Shown here: positions 23,125 through 36,600 of the stretch, one piece after another
Position numbering within the stretch: the stretch's first letter is position 1
Layout of the letters: each line of letters opens with the position of its first letter
NCBI GenBank assembly: GCA_005406025.1
Contig: BGZK01000070.1
Coordinates: 310,001 to 374,000 of the forward strand
Direction of reading: 5' to 3'
DNA from: Eumeta japonica
Lineage: Eukaryota; Arthropoda; Insecta; Lepidoptera; Psychidae
Length of the DNA: 64,000 nt
The notes under the pieces: model-generated
Told to the model about the DNA's origin: nothing
The model's input: the letters and a program-made list of their open reading frames with translations, nothing else
Database searches by the model: none
Position numbers and translations under genes: made by a program

Positions 23125-26100
23125 TAGCAACGATAAAATTAATTTTAGTTGTCTTTAAACTTATGAAATTGATGCGACAAATTCGCCAAAAAGCACAGAC
23201 CTAACTGACAATGTTTATGAATATACCACGTAAGTGTGTTGATTGCACAACTGGGTGCGACTGCATTGTGTGACGTCAATAGTGAATCCGCTACACTGCA
23301 CTGATCTACACAATAGGAATATTATCAAAAAGAAATATAAGATTAAATATATGTGTGAATCTCAAAAAAGGGGATTGTGCTAGCTAAGAAATCGGTATTA
23401 ACATAAAAGAGGGAAATTTGTAGCCTCCCTGTATGACTTGTGATACAGAAGTTCTGTGGGTTCGCGGCTTATTGATTGTGGATTTTCTTTCTAAACTTTT
23501 AAAAAGGAGATTGTATTTTTGGTATATTCTCTATGTCTGTAAGTCTATTACACACTCGCATTTACAACAGTTACAAAAACTATCTTCAGTATATTGATTA
23601 ATATTTCAGGGAAACGTCAAATATTTTTCATACAAGATTTTCTTGATTCGTAATTTTATAAGTTATTATTCACATTTGTTTGTTTGTTGTAATATATTTA
23701 TTACGTCCCTGTAAATAAGTTTAGTTTGTAAACTACAGTTATACATCCAGCCATCTATTAACCTTATGTAAGGTTTCTCGACTATTGACTCTCAAACATT
23801 GATCGTATTTTGAGTCTTAGATGCGACAGCTAGTTCTGGTACAGAGTACTTTAAACTTACATAAAATTAATCAACCTGTCTGCATAGCTTAGTAATTAGA
23901 GCAAATGTTTCTAGAAGAGTCCACGATTATTGAAGACTATAATAGACACATCATCAAAGACCAAGAACATTTGTTGAAACCAAGCACTACAAATGGCTAG
24001 AATTAAGAAATTATAGAAATCAATAAGATAGAGATTAGTAGTTAAAAGGAAAAATGTGTGAAGTACACAAGAAAGTAAATATTAATATTAAAAATAGCAA
24101 CTGACGGGTCGTGAAACTAAGTATGACAAGATAACTCTGGTATAAGAATAAGATAACTATGGTATAAGAATAATGAATTACTTTAAATACAAATATATAA
24201 GCTAAATAAAAGAAAATAATACGTGGCTACAATGATATTTTATATTTCCAAATATTTCCTAGATTCCAATAATTTTCTAGAATCCGATAAAAACGCCCTG
24301 GACAATCTCAATACATCATAAGTTAATGTAACGGCTATCAGTTTAACTGAGCAGCTTTCGAGAAATTACATGGGAAATAGATTAATTCCAGAAACTAAAC
24401 AACATACCTCAGATCCTAAAGATGAAAAACTTTAAACAGTTCCTATAGTGAGTAATGCTATACGGATGCCAGAAGCGATTTTTTTTATGCAGTCGAGGAC
24501 CATACGAGCAAGTGTGTCAGAGCATTATTGCGTTTTCGGCCTCTTGGGGGGCAATAGGATATCTAATGGTGGTACAATGAAGGAAGGAGAGAAAATCATC
24601 TTAATATCAGAAAGGGAGGAAAACAATAAAATTACGATTTTTATTAAAAAAGTTTCGGTATTCCAACGACCGATAATTTGCAAATATCGGTGTCGAAAAC
24701 AGGCAAATATTATCTAGACTTTTGGTCCTTGAAATATCTAAGAATATAATTAATTTTGTACGAAACTATCTAAGCGCAAGTACTAATTGCACTTCTCCGT
24801 TTTTTAAGAGGTATATATAAGTGTATTGATTTGTTCTAACTTTCCATCTTCAAAAACATCTGTAATTCAAATTCGTACTAGATTTGCAGTAGTTGTGTTA
24901 TTTGCAACATATCAAGGACTGCGCACGCGGTTCAAAGATTATATTATTAATGATTATACTAAGATTCTCGTAATATTTTTTTAATTACTCTGAGCTATAT
25001 TGGCTTTTGCCTCTCTGGTATTTTAGTATTAATAGTTTTTAAGTAATTAACAAAAAAATAAACACGTGTTTTCATTTTATTTTGTTAATAACAAAAGCAA
25101 TTTATTGCGAGCAGTAAAATCCTTATAAAACATTTTTTAGAGGTCATTTCGTATACTCATATTTTTAGGAAATTTGTCTCTGTTTTTCATGTTTTTCGAT
25201 TTGTTGGTCAGACTACTACATCTTATTCAGAAATCATGAAAAAAGTGTACTAATTTACCACCAAAATATTATTATGCTATTGTAGTTTAAAACATTTCAT
25301 ACATAAAAACGCCAATTTATTAAAATACTAACTTAAATTTATTAAATGATAAAAACAAGTGCGAATAATATTCGCGTGGATAGGGTTCTCTCATGAATCG
25401 CGATATTTCATTTTATCCGCCCTCGTGGCATGAAGACCACGGCCTTTTTATATCTAATTCGTTCCTCATCCACGTCCCTAAACCATGTTCAGCTCCCTTC
25501 TTTCCACCTCTGTCTTAGAGGTGATGGTAGGGATTTCTTATTTATTTTCTTCATTTTGTTTCATTTTAATAACTATCCTAAGTTATTTTTCTCGTATTAT
25601 GTTCCATTACTGTTTTAACTATTAAATATCTATTGTCTTAATTCGTCTTTTTGCTTTATTCATTTCATTCTATTATCTAATAGAATATCTATTTATTGTA
25701 TGTAAATAATAATAAATATCTATTTATTGTTATTTACATTATCGATGTTAACCATAAATATTTCACTTATGTAATTATCGTACACATATTTCTTATCTCT
25801 ACTCGTTTAATATCAAATACATCTCAGATTCAATTAACCAAATGAATCACCACATTAGTTCTCTGTGAAATCAAGTACTACGTTTTACATACATTTTCTT
25901 TTGATGATTATTTTGCATTTCCCGTGGGTATTAAAGGACTTAGAATTTTTCTTTACATTTTCTTGTAAACTATGACAGCATCCTTATATCCAATATTTTC
26001 TTCTTCAAAATTTTAGGCTGAGTGGTTTCGAAGTTAATGGAGGGAAATGTTCAGTTTTTCAACATTGTTTTTATATCATTTAAATCATTAAACTTAATAC

Positions 26101-26205
26101 ATTTTAGACTTTAATATCTTTTGAACTTTATACTAATGCATTTCAAAATGGTAGAAACGTATTTGCATTTCTCATACAAATAAACTTTTTGGTTTGTAAT
26201 CTACT

Positions 26206-26600
26206 AAACTTTGCCCACGGCTTCGCCCGCGTAGACATAAAATGAATTCTTTCATCTTGTATATCGGCCCAACACAAAATTAAGAACGCTATCGCGTATT
26301 GTTTTTGATTTTGATCGCTGTCTTGTCCTTGATGTTCATTTCTTTCATTTTCGATTACGATTGTAGTCCCGTCTTTGATATCGATTCCGGTCTTGATCTA
26401 AACATATGCCGATTTCATTATCGATTCCGGTCCTAGAAATTTTGATCTCGTACTGTGCTCATTTCAATTTCGGTCACTTTTTATGGTAATTTTATCTTAT
26501 ACTCAATTTGCCCTTGGTCTTATTTTCGATTTCGAATTTTGTCTCGATTTTCTACACTATTTCTCGTCCTGTACGCAATTTCAATTCTTCTACCGGTCAC
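26206..26600 (-). mobile_element. Helitron-like 3' end with attached degenerate tandem repeat
   Basis: On the minus strand it ends ctacgcgggcgaagccgtgg then gcaaagtt, close to the hairpin-CTAG ends elsewhere but with the final CTAG lost. The next roughly 350 bp (26240-26600) is a degenerate run of tcgattccggtcttgat-type units. The same pairing of imperfect repeat and Helitron end occurs at 55695-55930 and 60165-60563. Confidence 0.65.
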
Positions 26601-27347
26601 AGTTCTGAATGAGACGAAAATGTAGCAAATTCTAGTATTATCAAAATAAAATTAGGGCTATATTAATTGGCGATTGAAGTTTTTTTTTTACTTAATTGAG
26701 TGATAAATTGATTATTACAACACTACTAAATTGACACTGTCATCCTCCATTTTAAGAAAGTTTGAACTATGCAACTTTTAAAGTACTACTTTAAATACGC
26801 GGTTCAAATTTTTCATTCTTTGGTGATTATGTGACATAATTGACGAAAATTTTTTTTCGTAATATTTTGATATTGATGTATGATACTATTTGATACCATC
26901 CATGGGCATTCTTTGATATTTTGCATGAATGTAAGAAAGGCTGAAAATTAACCGTTTGGGAACCGTTTGAAATTTTAAAACATAAAAATAAGGGTAATGT
27001 GTTAATGACTATTAATATTTACGAATCGGTTTCATTGGACGCTTGCATGTAACACTTTAGGCAATGATTTGACGATGGTTATTCTGTGCCTACTGACAAG
27101 TATGTCTATTAGTAATTATCTGAGACTGTTGGTGGAGCGGTTTCTGTCACGGTTGATGTACCACTCACATCATGACTGAACACCAGGCGAAGGTGGCTGG
27201 GAGTACATCTGTTGGTAGTTTTGACACTCCTGATACCCTGGTGTATGTGATTATTTGCTTGTTCCTGAAGATGTGCCTAACTGATATGAAACATACGTAG
27301 AGATTGTAACTAATTAATTGACTATTAAGATAAATGGAAAACAAACA

Positions 27348-27475
27348 CCTGCTTAGGTATTCGATATCTGTCAGTCCCCTCGAATCAATATTCAATTCGT
27401 TGGATGAAGATTCGTAGTGGAAGAACAAATGCAAGGGTCAGCGGTGAGTTGCATGCAGCACGGTATTGCATGTCG
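27348..27475 (+). repeat. Dispersed repeat, family 2, copy 3
   Basis: Contains cttaggtattcgatatctgtcagtcc and gtagtggaagaacaaatgcaagggtcagcgg, matching 4415-4545 and 13755-13890. As it lies outside the palindrome, the family is interspersed and not specific to the UGT introns. Confidence 0.7.
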
Positions 27476-30179
27476 GAGGCAAGCGTCTATATGAAGCTTC
27501 AACGGTTTCAATTTTCCATATAACAGTATTTCACTATTTTCACACTGTTAGGGGTTAAATTTCCACTTTATAATACGAAGCTTCCTACAAAATTCCTAAT
27601 CTCTAGATTCAGTAGCTTGGGATGGGCGTTGATAATTAAGTCAATCACATTACTCTTTTATTTATATACATGTCGCAAGATTCAATTAACCGAAGTTAAA
27701 TATTTTTTTCTAACTGGGCCTTAAAATCAGAAGATGCTTCTTTACGCTATATATCATACGTTCGTGATTGAGTTACCTAATATTTATGTACTAAAATGTA
27801 TTATTTTCATTCATCCTATAAAACAAGTTGTGACATAGACAGACGCGACATTGATTCTATATGGATTTAGCCATCAGTAGTATCAGCTTTTAATAAAACA
27901 AGCTATTTATATATTTTATTAGAAAAGTTTGTTAACGTCAAGCTGAAAATAGTATCTGGATGTATTTTGAGAAAATACAAACTCTGTTAAGATAATCGTT
28001 TGTCGTCGTATTTACAAATAGCATGAGATATTTTAATTTTAATGATTTCGTTTATTTAACAAACTTTTTAAACGATTTAATCAAGTTCATTTAAGTGAAA
28101 CATTTACATGAATTAAAGGGTCGTGTCAGTGGCTGATCGATGATTTATGCACGGTTTGAGGGACCGGTACTCAGAAATTCAAGAATGACTGACGACAACA
28201 TGTAATTTTAGATGCTATATGACGCGCGGCGAGGTAAGTCCATGGGCGCTAGTTTGGGAACGAAAATGGTTCTCTCTCGTTTCTAGCCACAAAACAACAA
28301 GGGAGAAAGAAATTACGTATGCATTTCGCATTTGCTTAGTTGAGTTTCTTTCGAGTGCGAAAAGTAGTGCTTGATTTTGTATTTATCCTCCGCATTTCGT
28401 AGAAATCCATTCTATAAATGAGCGTTCTATAAAAATGGGTATAGCGAAAAAGGCTGCCGGTGGGGTGGCTGTTTTTTCGTTTGATCGAGTTGGAAAATAT
28501 GATATCCGGTTAAATAAAAATTAGGTAAAAGTTTCGTTTGTCTATTACCCCTCCATTAGCTATGGCAGTGGATTTGCGACAGAAACTACTCCAGAATGTC
28601 TGTAATTCAATAGAATCTATGTTTGAGAATATTCGCAGGAGCCGCAGTATTAGGAGGAATATAAAAACCCGTTAATTTTGTTTGATGAGGTTAAGCCACC
28701 TCGAGGCCAAACCTTCCTCGTTCTTGTTAACGAAGACCACATATTTTTTCCAGCTCAAGCCTGGTGTCTAGACTATCCGGGCTATAGCTCGATACAACTC
28801 CTTCGTGTTTCGTGCCGATGCATATTTGCACGTTCGGTGAAACGTTTGCTGCCTTCGCCTCGGCAGTTTTAAGTCTGTCTGTCTGTCTATTTTTCGAGTA
28901 CGTCTACACGTCTACATGTTGAAATATTCACGTGCTTGTCTTCACCTGTCTGTATAGATCCAGGGTTAACGTTTTGACTAGATAAGAGTATTGGGATGGC
29001 TGTTGACTCTGTGCTCGGGAAAAATCTCCACCGAAAAGGTCGAGATTTAAGGTAATTTTAATTCCCACCACTCTGAGTGGCTCATTATGTTAAGACAATG
29101 AGCTAATCTGTACTTGAACTGTAGAGTCCTTACGCAATTAGGCAATGAAAACCAGATAACAGTTATCATAATACTTCTACGTGTTAATATAATACCATGT
29201 TAGTCGTGTTTATCAGCCATAACAAAGATTAATTAAAAATTTTATCTGGAATGAAAAATGGAGCTAAGGACAAAACACAAGTTTCAGTAAGTATGATCGA
29301 TGACCGTGCCCGTCTAAAGTGTACAATAATTCTATGTTAAGTTTCTCATTCTTTGCTTTGAATTTTATATACATGATTCACCGCAGTCCGAATAAATGTG
29401 GTACTGAATATAGAAGCGTATTTCTCTAAAAAAAAATAAAGAAATTAGTATTGCTATCGAATATTTGAATAACTACAATGCTTTGACATCGATGTAATAG
29501 ATATAAGATTAAAAAATATCAAAAATATGAAATAAAGAAGAGCAAGTGTCCTGATGTAGAAATAAATTCATTTATACTTTCAAATCTAACGATCAATTAA
29601 ATTTTTTTTCCTTTGTTAATCTTCTAACGCCATCGTGTCGGCATCGCTGTATTTCGAGTCGGTTGAATTGTTACAATGTCAATGGTGAGCTTTTGAAAAC
29701 AAGATACTGTTATTGACTAGAATACCTAATATTTTTAAAAATTGTCGGGTATTTTCTTATACGAAAATAATTTTAGCAACGTATAATGCAGTCTAAAAAA
29801 AATTAGGATATTATAAAGAATAGACCACGCCTTGAGGAAACAAATCTGTCGGGAGCCGGCTGATATGTCAAAGCGGTCCCTCACAGTTGATGTCACGGCT
29901 GAATTAAACGTATGAGAGCAATTTAAAATGAGACCATTCAATCATTGATCAGCGACGTAAATTAGTGTCACAAGATTGATCTAAGTGAAATAATTTACCA
30001 TATGTGCATTCAGTATGTGCGTGAACATCTGTATTGTGAAAACACCTCAGGATACTTATCGGATACCTTAGTGAAAGTATAAAGATATAAAGCAAGCGGG
30101 TCTCACTCAAAAGCAAAGATTACAGATCTCGATTTAAAATTATGTCTAACTTTACAGTATATTCCTCTTTTTATTTTTA

Positions 30180-30420
30180 TTAATTAATAGTTTCATGCTA
30201 GGTCTTTGGTTTCAGGTGTTTAAAATTTAGCTTCTCTTTAATATGCCACCGACTCAATACGATCTTTTATGGCTTCTTCACCGCCCTTCCGCCAAAAGCA
30301 TTCGCTCTATAGAGTTCTTTTGTCAATGTGCTTTAATACACGCTTTTGATATGGCCAAACTACCATAAATAACCCTTTTATACCCCAGTTTATAATCTAG
30401 ATTTTTATTTATTAGTTATC
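30180..30420 (+). repeat. Dispersed repeat, family 3, copy 1
   Basis: Shares ggtttcaggtgtttaaaat and a following gccaccga..tatggccaaactaccataaa with 49190-49440 and 54640-54930. Non-coding; probably a non-autonomous element. Confidence 0.55.
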
Positions 30421-30577
30421 AATAGATAAAAATGTTACCCAGAAAAGATAATGTATGTAAAATTATATTTTTAAAATTAAAATGCGACACCAGTGTTTTT
30501 ACAGTATATTACAGAAAACATATACAGTCTACAATTTTGGGGATTATTGTCAACACAATCATAATTACAACTTATAA

Positions 30578-30588
30578 TTTATTTTATT
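30578..30588 (-). terminator. Overlapping polyadenylation signals of UGT-C
   Basis: Two overlapping AATAAA hexamers on the minus strand (AATAAAATAAA) about 110 bases beyond the UGT-C stop. Position is typical for an animal 3' end. Confidence 0.65.
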
Positions 30589-30695
30589 GATTGCACTTTG
30601 ACCTAACAACTTAACACAAGGAGTGCACGCAATTATAAATTGAGAAATTTTAATATGAGATAGAACAGAACATTAATTAAACTTTTTGACACCGA

Positions 30696-33600
30696 TCACG
30701 GTCTTTTTTTTGACTTAAACAGCGTTTTCACTATAAAACAAATACTTAGTAGTAGAGCTAAGACAAGCGTTGCTAAATCGAGGTACATCTTTTGGTAACA
30801 CGGCAGCATCAGGGCTCGTGAGCGCAAGTGAGGAGCTCCACGTGTCTTGATGGCGTGCTCCGCCCAGTGCACCAGCTGCCTGGCGGGCGGCACCGGCCTG
30901 TCGTGGTATATCAGCGAGAGATGTTTAACTCTCTCTCTATAACTGTAACAGATTGATTATACGAATGTGAACATCATTTTAAATGACATTAGATATCAAA
31001 AAAATAACAGTAAACCTTAAATGATCAATATTTTTGAATATATATTAAATGATTGCAATTATTAATTAAAAGTCATAAGTGTGATGACATGCAAAAAGGG
31101 ATACGTAAGGAAAACATTGTTATATGAAATGCAGGCAATATAAAAACAAAAGTGACGTATTCATTCACGTCATACATGTATTTGCATTACGTATTTACGT
31201 TTTACTATGGTAATTGACACGCCATAGACAAATGTTGATCAGATGTGATTTATCACATAAAGACGTACAGCCGGTTGAATCACAAGTGAAGAGGTAATAA
31301 TTAAATGTATTGGGGCAGATTTGACAGCCTGACTGGACTGTCCGTCAAATCTTATGGATTGCGAATTTTGAAGATTACAAATTAGATTTTTCTTTTAATG
31401 CAACCCACCGGTATTTTGAAGTGACAAAATATAGACGTGTTGTTGATGAATTGCAGACACGAGACCGAGTGGACAATAACAAAATAATATGTTATAGAGT
31501 TGCTGCTACGACAAGTTAAAAATGTACTTCCTTCCCAGTTCCTTTGATAAGATGAAGATTTTGATTCGTTTTTACGCTATGTTTGGCATTTGAATATCAA
31601 TATCGATATCGGCTTTCAAATTAAAGTGTTCACTGTACACTAACTTTTAAAATATTGCCTTTAATTGATATCCTAAAGCAGATTTAAAGAATTCGTTTAC
31701 GGCATCGTTTGTTATGCTCCTAAAAGTAATGTCGCTATCTTAAGAAAGGATAATTTTAAATCCATAACGAAAAAAAAACCGATGTTATAAAAGTATCGCG
31801 TTAAAAGCAAACCGACCTTGAGTCGTTGAGAACTTCTAGAATTGCTTCTTTTAACTCTTTCGGTGTGTTGTAAGACAGATCAACTTTCTTTGCGAAACCT
31901 TTGTTGACGGCCCTGTTCACGTTGACGAACTGGTCAGCAAAGACCGGTATACCGATGATGGGTACCCCGTAGTGCACGGTCTCGGTAGTCGAGAGCAGGC
32001 CACCGTGTGTGATGAACAAAACGCAGTTGGGATGGGCTGGAATTGAAGTTTTATATAATTTAATACATCGAAGCGTAGCTACAAGAAAAATGTACTGATG
32101 TATCAATGTTATCTGTCTCACATTTCTCACAAAGTTATACGACGTTTTATTTCTATTACATGTTAATAACTTCAAGCTGAAATCTCTTAAGCTCTTCAAT
32201 AGTTGACAAATATTTATAGAACAAATCGATATTAAAATTACTTCCCTATATTCCATTACAATTACAATAGATTGACAATTTAATTCAAAAATTTGAATCT
32301 TTTTTGATTAAGCGCACAAAATTAAGTGAACAAATAAGATTAAAAAGGCATACAAATATGTTTTTACACTTTTTAAGTTTAACCTACTCTTCATAACAAT
32401 ACCAGATGAAATTCAAAAAGCCCGAAAAATTGTGAAAAAAGCAAAAACAAATTATAGAAACCGTATGATTGATATTGCTTTGAGAAAAATTTGGTAATGT
32501 ATCAAGGGAACAGATGTGGAAAACTTTCTGATAATTGTTATTATAAACACTCTATATGTACATAGTTAATAAATATATACTACATAGGCCAACTCAGTAG
32601 CAAATAGTCTCATAAAGTTTTCCTTATTGACATGTGCATTTCGTTTAAAGTACTGAAACGGATTCTTAGATCTACAAAAAAAAAAATACTAAAACATATT
32701 TCGAGTTCATAGAAGCGCAGTGTAAGTCCTACTTTTTGTTGAGTTTCAGCCTTTGAAAATAATAATAATAAAAAACGAAACCTATTTTTTCGGACGTCTT
32801 TAGTTTGGCTTACGCGTTTTCTATATGTATACATATAGAGTAAATATAAAAATAAACATTGCAAGAAAGACAAGTTTCGGATCACATAAATTGTCATGGA
32901 TATGTGTTGTTATTAAAAAGTAACCCATTCATAAAAATAAAGGGGACGTACACGGTACGTCTTATACTATAAAAAATTGCCCTGTTTTGGCTGTCCGAAA
33001 ATACATAAATTGAGATTTTATTATAAAATTTATATATTTCAGTACACGTATTGTGTTATCGTATTTTATTTATGTCTAGATAAAAAGAACAATTATTATT
33101 AATGTCATGAATTATATTAATGGATATGATTATGATTGACCTTATAAATTAAATTAAGTATGATATTTGTGTATTTTGATTTAAACGATTAGGTGAAGTA
33201 TCGATGATTTGATTGGTTAGGTATGATGTTGATGATAGGTGGTGAGATATGGATTACCACTTATTTGACTATTTAGGTACAATGGCTGAGTTATTTGACT
33301 GATTCATTGATATTATTCGGTAGGTGATTTGATTTTATTTCATTATTTTATTTGAATTGATTGTTTAAATTAATTACAAGTCTTGAGTTACTATTGTTCA
33401 TATATCTATTTTCTAAGTTTTAATTATGTTGCATGTAAATGTGTCTTTACATGAATGTAATGGCAATATGTGCGCTTTGCGTCAATGTCTCAAGTTGAGT
33501 TTAATTTTTTTTTTATATAAAAGTAGCTAATTAACCACTCTAAGTAGCTACTTAGAGTGGTTAATTAGCTACTGAACAAGTAGAATAAACAATAAAATAA

Positions 33601-36600
33601 TAGAATAACATGTTAGTAAGGAAATCATGTTTACCTAAAATGCTTTGTTGCGGGGCCCATTCCAGGATAAAAACGTTTTTGGGCAGATCAGGCAAGGCCT
33701 CTTCGAATTTCCATATAACTGTCTGATTGAGTTGTCCAAACATCTCCACAAACTCTTTCTTCATCTTGTCCGGTATGTCCTTACTCTTCAAGTTTGAACC
33801 CATACTGAAGTAAATTACTCCTTCTTTAGCTTTATCCATTATATTCTTCAGTTCCTACAAAATCGTTGATCAGGATTTAATTCTAATATGTGCTACGTAA
33901 GAATTTTAATACATTTTTAATTCATTTATTTTAACGTATTTGTATGACTGTTATTATATTTGATATTTCAAAATCTTTCCAAATATTGCAATGTTGGCTT
34001 AGCTTTATTCATATGGCTACCGTTGAAAAATATTTTACTAGTACCCGGAATACATAAAAGTAGTTTTAATTATTTAATTCGATTCTTCATCAACAATGAA
34101 GAGTAATGTTGTTCACACATAATATCAATTGAATTTTAATTGACAATTGACTCAGATGCCATGAAAATTTTTTTCACAATGATGATCCCAATAGCTGAAA
34201 ATTATGATATTATTATATATAGAGGTTAAATTTTGATGCTAAATTAGTTCTTGAATCTGAAGACTAGATGTAAAGCGGTTACCTCCGAAAGAGGTTTTGT
34301 TTTCGGATCTATGTGATATCCGGCGATCGGTATGAAGTTCTGCGGCAACCTCACGGGCTCGCCGAGGGACACGTGGGAGTTGGAGAGCACGAACGAAGCG
34401 TTGTATATGACTTCTTCGAGGGGAGGCATCGCTGTACCCCTCCTCACGCCGGCAGGAACGAATATTTCGTCGTACAGCCAAGAACATTTCACGTGCATGA
34501 ACCTGTTAATGGAGTCGTATAAATGTATTGTCCATCGCGTGAAAATTATATTCAATTAATTGAAATTACTTTAAAGCATGTTTATAATGATATGTTTTAA
34601 TGTTGGAACACATTAGAAATTCAGAAAGTAATGCTTTAATTAAATATAATGGAACTTTTTCGATAATTTACTACTGTTTTGTTTTAATAGATGTACAGTC
34701 ATTGTAATTTATACTTTTTTTTTTTAGTAATGTATTATGCGGTACCTAATGATATTCAAAATTGCATTACTCACTTCATCATTATTTTCATCAAAATATT
34801 CATGCCTAATTCTTGTGCTCTCTGCAAGAACGTGAAAGGAGGTGCATTATTGGACATGCTGTCTGCCACGTAAGCTGGGTTAGCGGCTTCATCCACCAGC
34901 CGCAGCACCATCCAGTGCGGTTCCATGGAGCTCGCCCAGATCATGGGACACTGGAACAACGGAGCGAAACTGCAAATAGACAAACGATGGTTCACAGAAT
35001 GTAACGGCGCTTGTCTTCAATAGTAAATTATACTATAAAAAAAAAATTGTTTTAATTTCTTAAAATTTCAATCAATGACAAAAAAAAACATTAGTTTACA
35101 TTAGATAGTTTATAGTAGATCGTTTATACTGGATAATTTGCATTAATTTCTAATATACAATTATTATTAGAAATATTAATAATAGTGTTAATATTTATAG
35201 TAGTAGTTGTACAATGTTAAATAATAAAAATAATATTAATACAGGATCACATTAAAAAATGAGTATTCAAGGGATAACACGGATCTAGATATTTTTCGAC
35301 AGGGATTTGCTACCATGTTCCTATCTCAATGAGTGGCGATAACATCAGAGAAATATGAGTAAGTATACAATTTGTATGCATGACCATGCTGAGTGAAAAA
35401 AGGACGTTCAAAATAATGAGTGTCACGCGCTGGATTTAAATTGACTACAGACAATAAAATTGTATAGGGATATTTATAGCATTTTAGGAAATATCTGTGT
35501 TATGTCGAAAAATGGTATTGATGAAGTTTTGACTGTGTATGCAAAGGCTTACGATGCTTGAGATTGACACACATTTTTAGGGTTCCGAGCCAAAAAGTCA
35601 AAAATGGAACCCTTATAGTTTCGCCATGTCCATTCGTCCGTCCGTCCGTCCGTCTGTATGCCACATGCATTTTATTCAAAAACTACAAAGTGAATATTGA
35701 TGACATTTATGGTATAGGTGTCTAGTATAAGACGCTATTTAGTTTCATGGTTATTTAACAAAAATAAGCATTTATAGGGGGGGGGCGCCGCATACATGTA
35801 ACAGAAGCTGAAAAAATTTTTTTCAGCAAAGATCAACGTCTGGCACATATTTCAACAGTTCTTTTCATAACACTAATGTTTCTAAGCAATTTTTGTGATT
35901 AAGTTAATAATTTCAGAAATAATCGATTCGAAACTCGCAGAATAAATACTTGGTAAGATATAGGGTTTTTCCAGTTATTGGTGATAAACTGCGCTTCTCA
36001 ACAAAAGGACGTTAGTACCATGAAGATACGTTCTTTTGCTTACATTACGAATTTTCCAATTTTTCTGTATAGTGACTTCATATGGAAAATATATGCTGGT
36101 ACATATTTATATTTTTCAGATCAAGTGTTGCTCATAAAGTAATAAATGTAAAATTACTTAACAATATTTCTTTACACACATAAAAATGCGTAAAGAAGCT
36201 TTGTTCCTGTCGTTCTTTCACGAATATTCACGATATCACGATCCGTATTATTATACACAATTTTCAGATACAGTACCCAAAATATTTGCGATCGAAGCAA
36301 ACAATAGACAACAAATTGACATCGCTTTAGGAACACATGCTCGCAGTACCCTGTGATGCTTAAATCGTTAACTATTTGTAAAAGAACTAACCCAGCGTTC
36401 AGTTCGAGGAACAGCCATTCAATGATTGCCAAGTCGAAACTTTGATTTTTATCGTTCATCAGCCTTTGAACGTTCTCGTGGTTCAAAAAATGCTCAGCGT
36501 AGCCGAAGAACCAACGGAACATGAGACCAAAGTCTTTAAAACTTATTTCGTTGTTGAGTATTTTTTCGATGGAAAACAAATTACCTGTAAAAAAGTAAAA

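Larger units (their letters stand above)
23130..30577. other. Intergenic region between UGT-B and UGT-C
   Basis: About 7.4 kb of AT-rich DNA without a gene I can support. ORFs at 24448-24717 (89 aa), 25430-25618, 27165-27434, 28678-28872 and 29735-29941 have no recognisable domain, no conserved partner and no convincing splice context. Repeats inside it are listed separately at 26206-26600, 27348-27475 and 30180-30420. Confidence 0.6.

Noticed and set aside
23881..23990. A-box-like gcatagcttagtaattagagc
   Set aside because: No B box or acceptor stem follows at a proper distance.
28678..28872. 64-codon ORF starting near a possible TATA-poor GC-richer patch (28670-28880)
   Set aside because: No recognisable domain, partner exon or repeat; composition alone does not support a gene.
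34239..35004. Plus- and alternate-frame ORFs over 34239-34559 and 34813-35004
   Set aside because: Shadows of UGT-C exons 4 and 5 on the minus strand.
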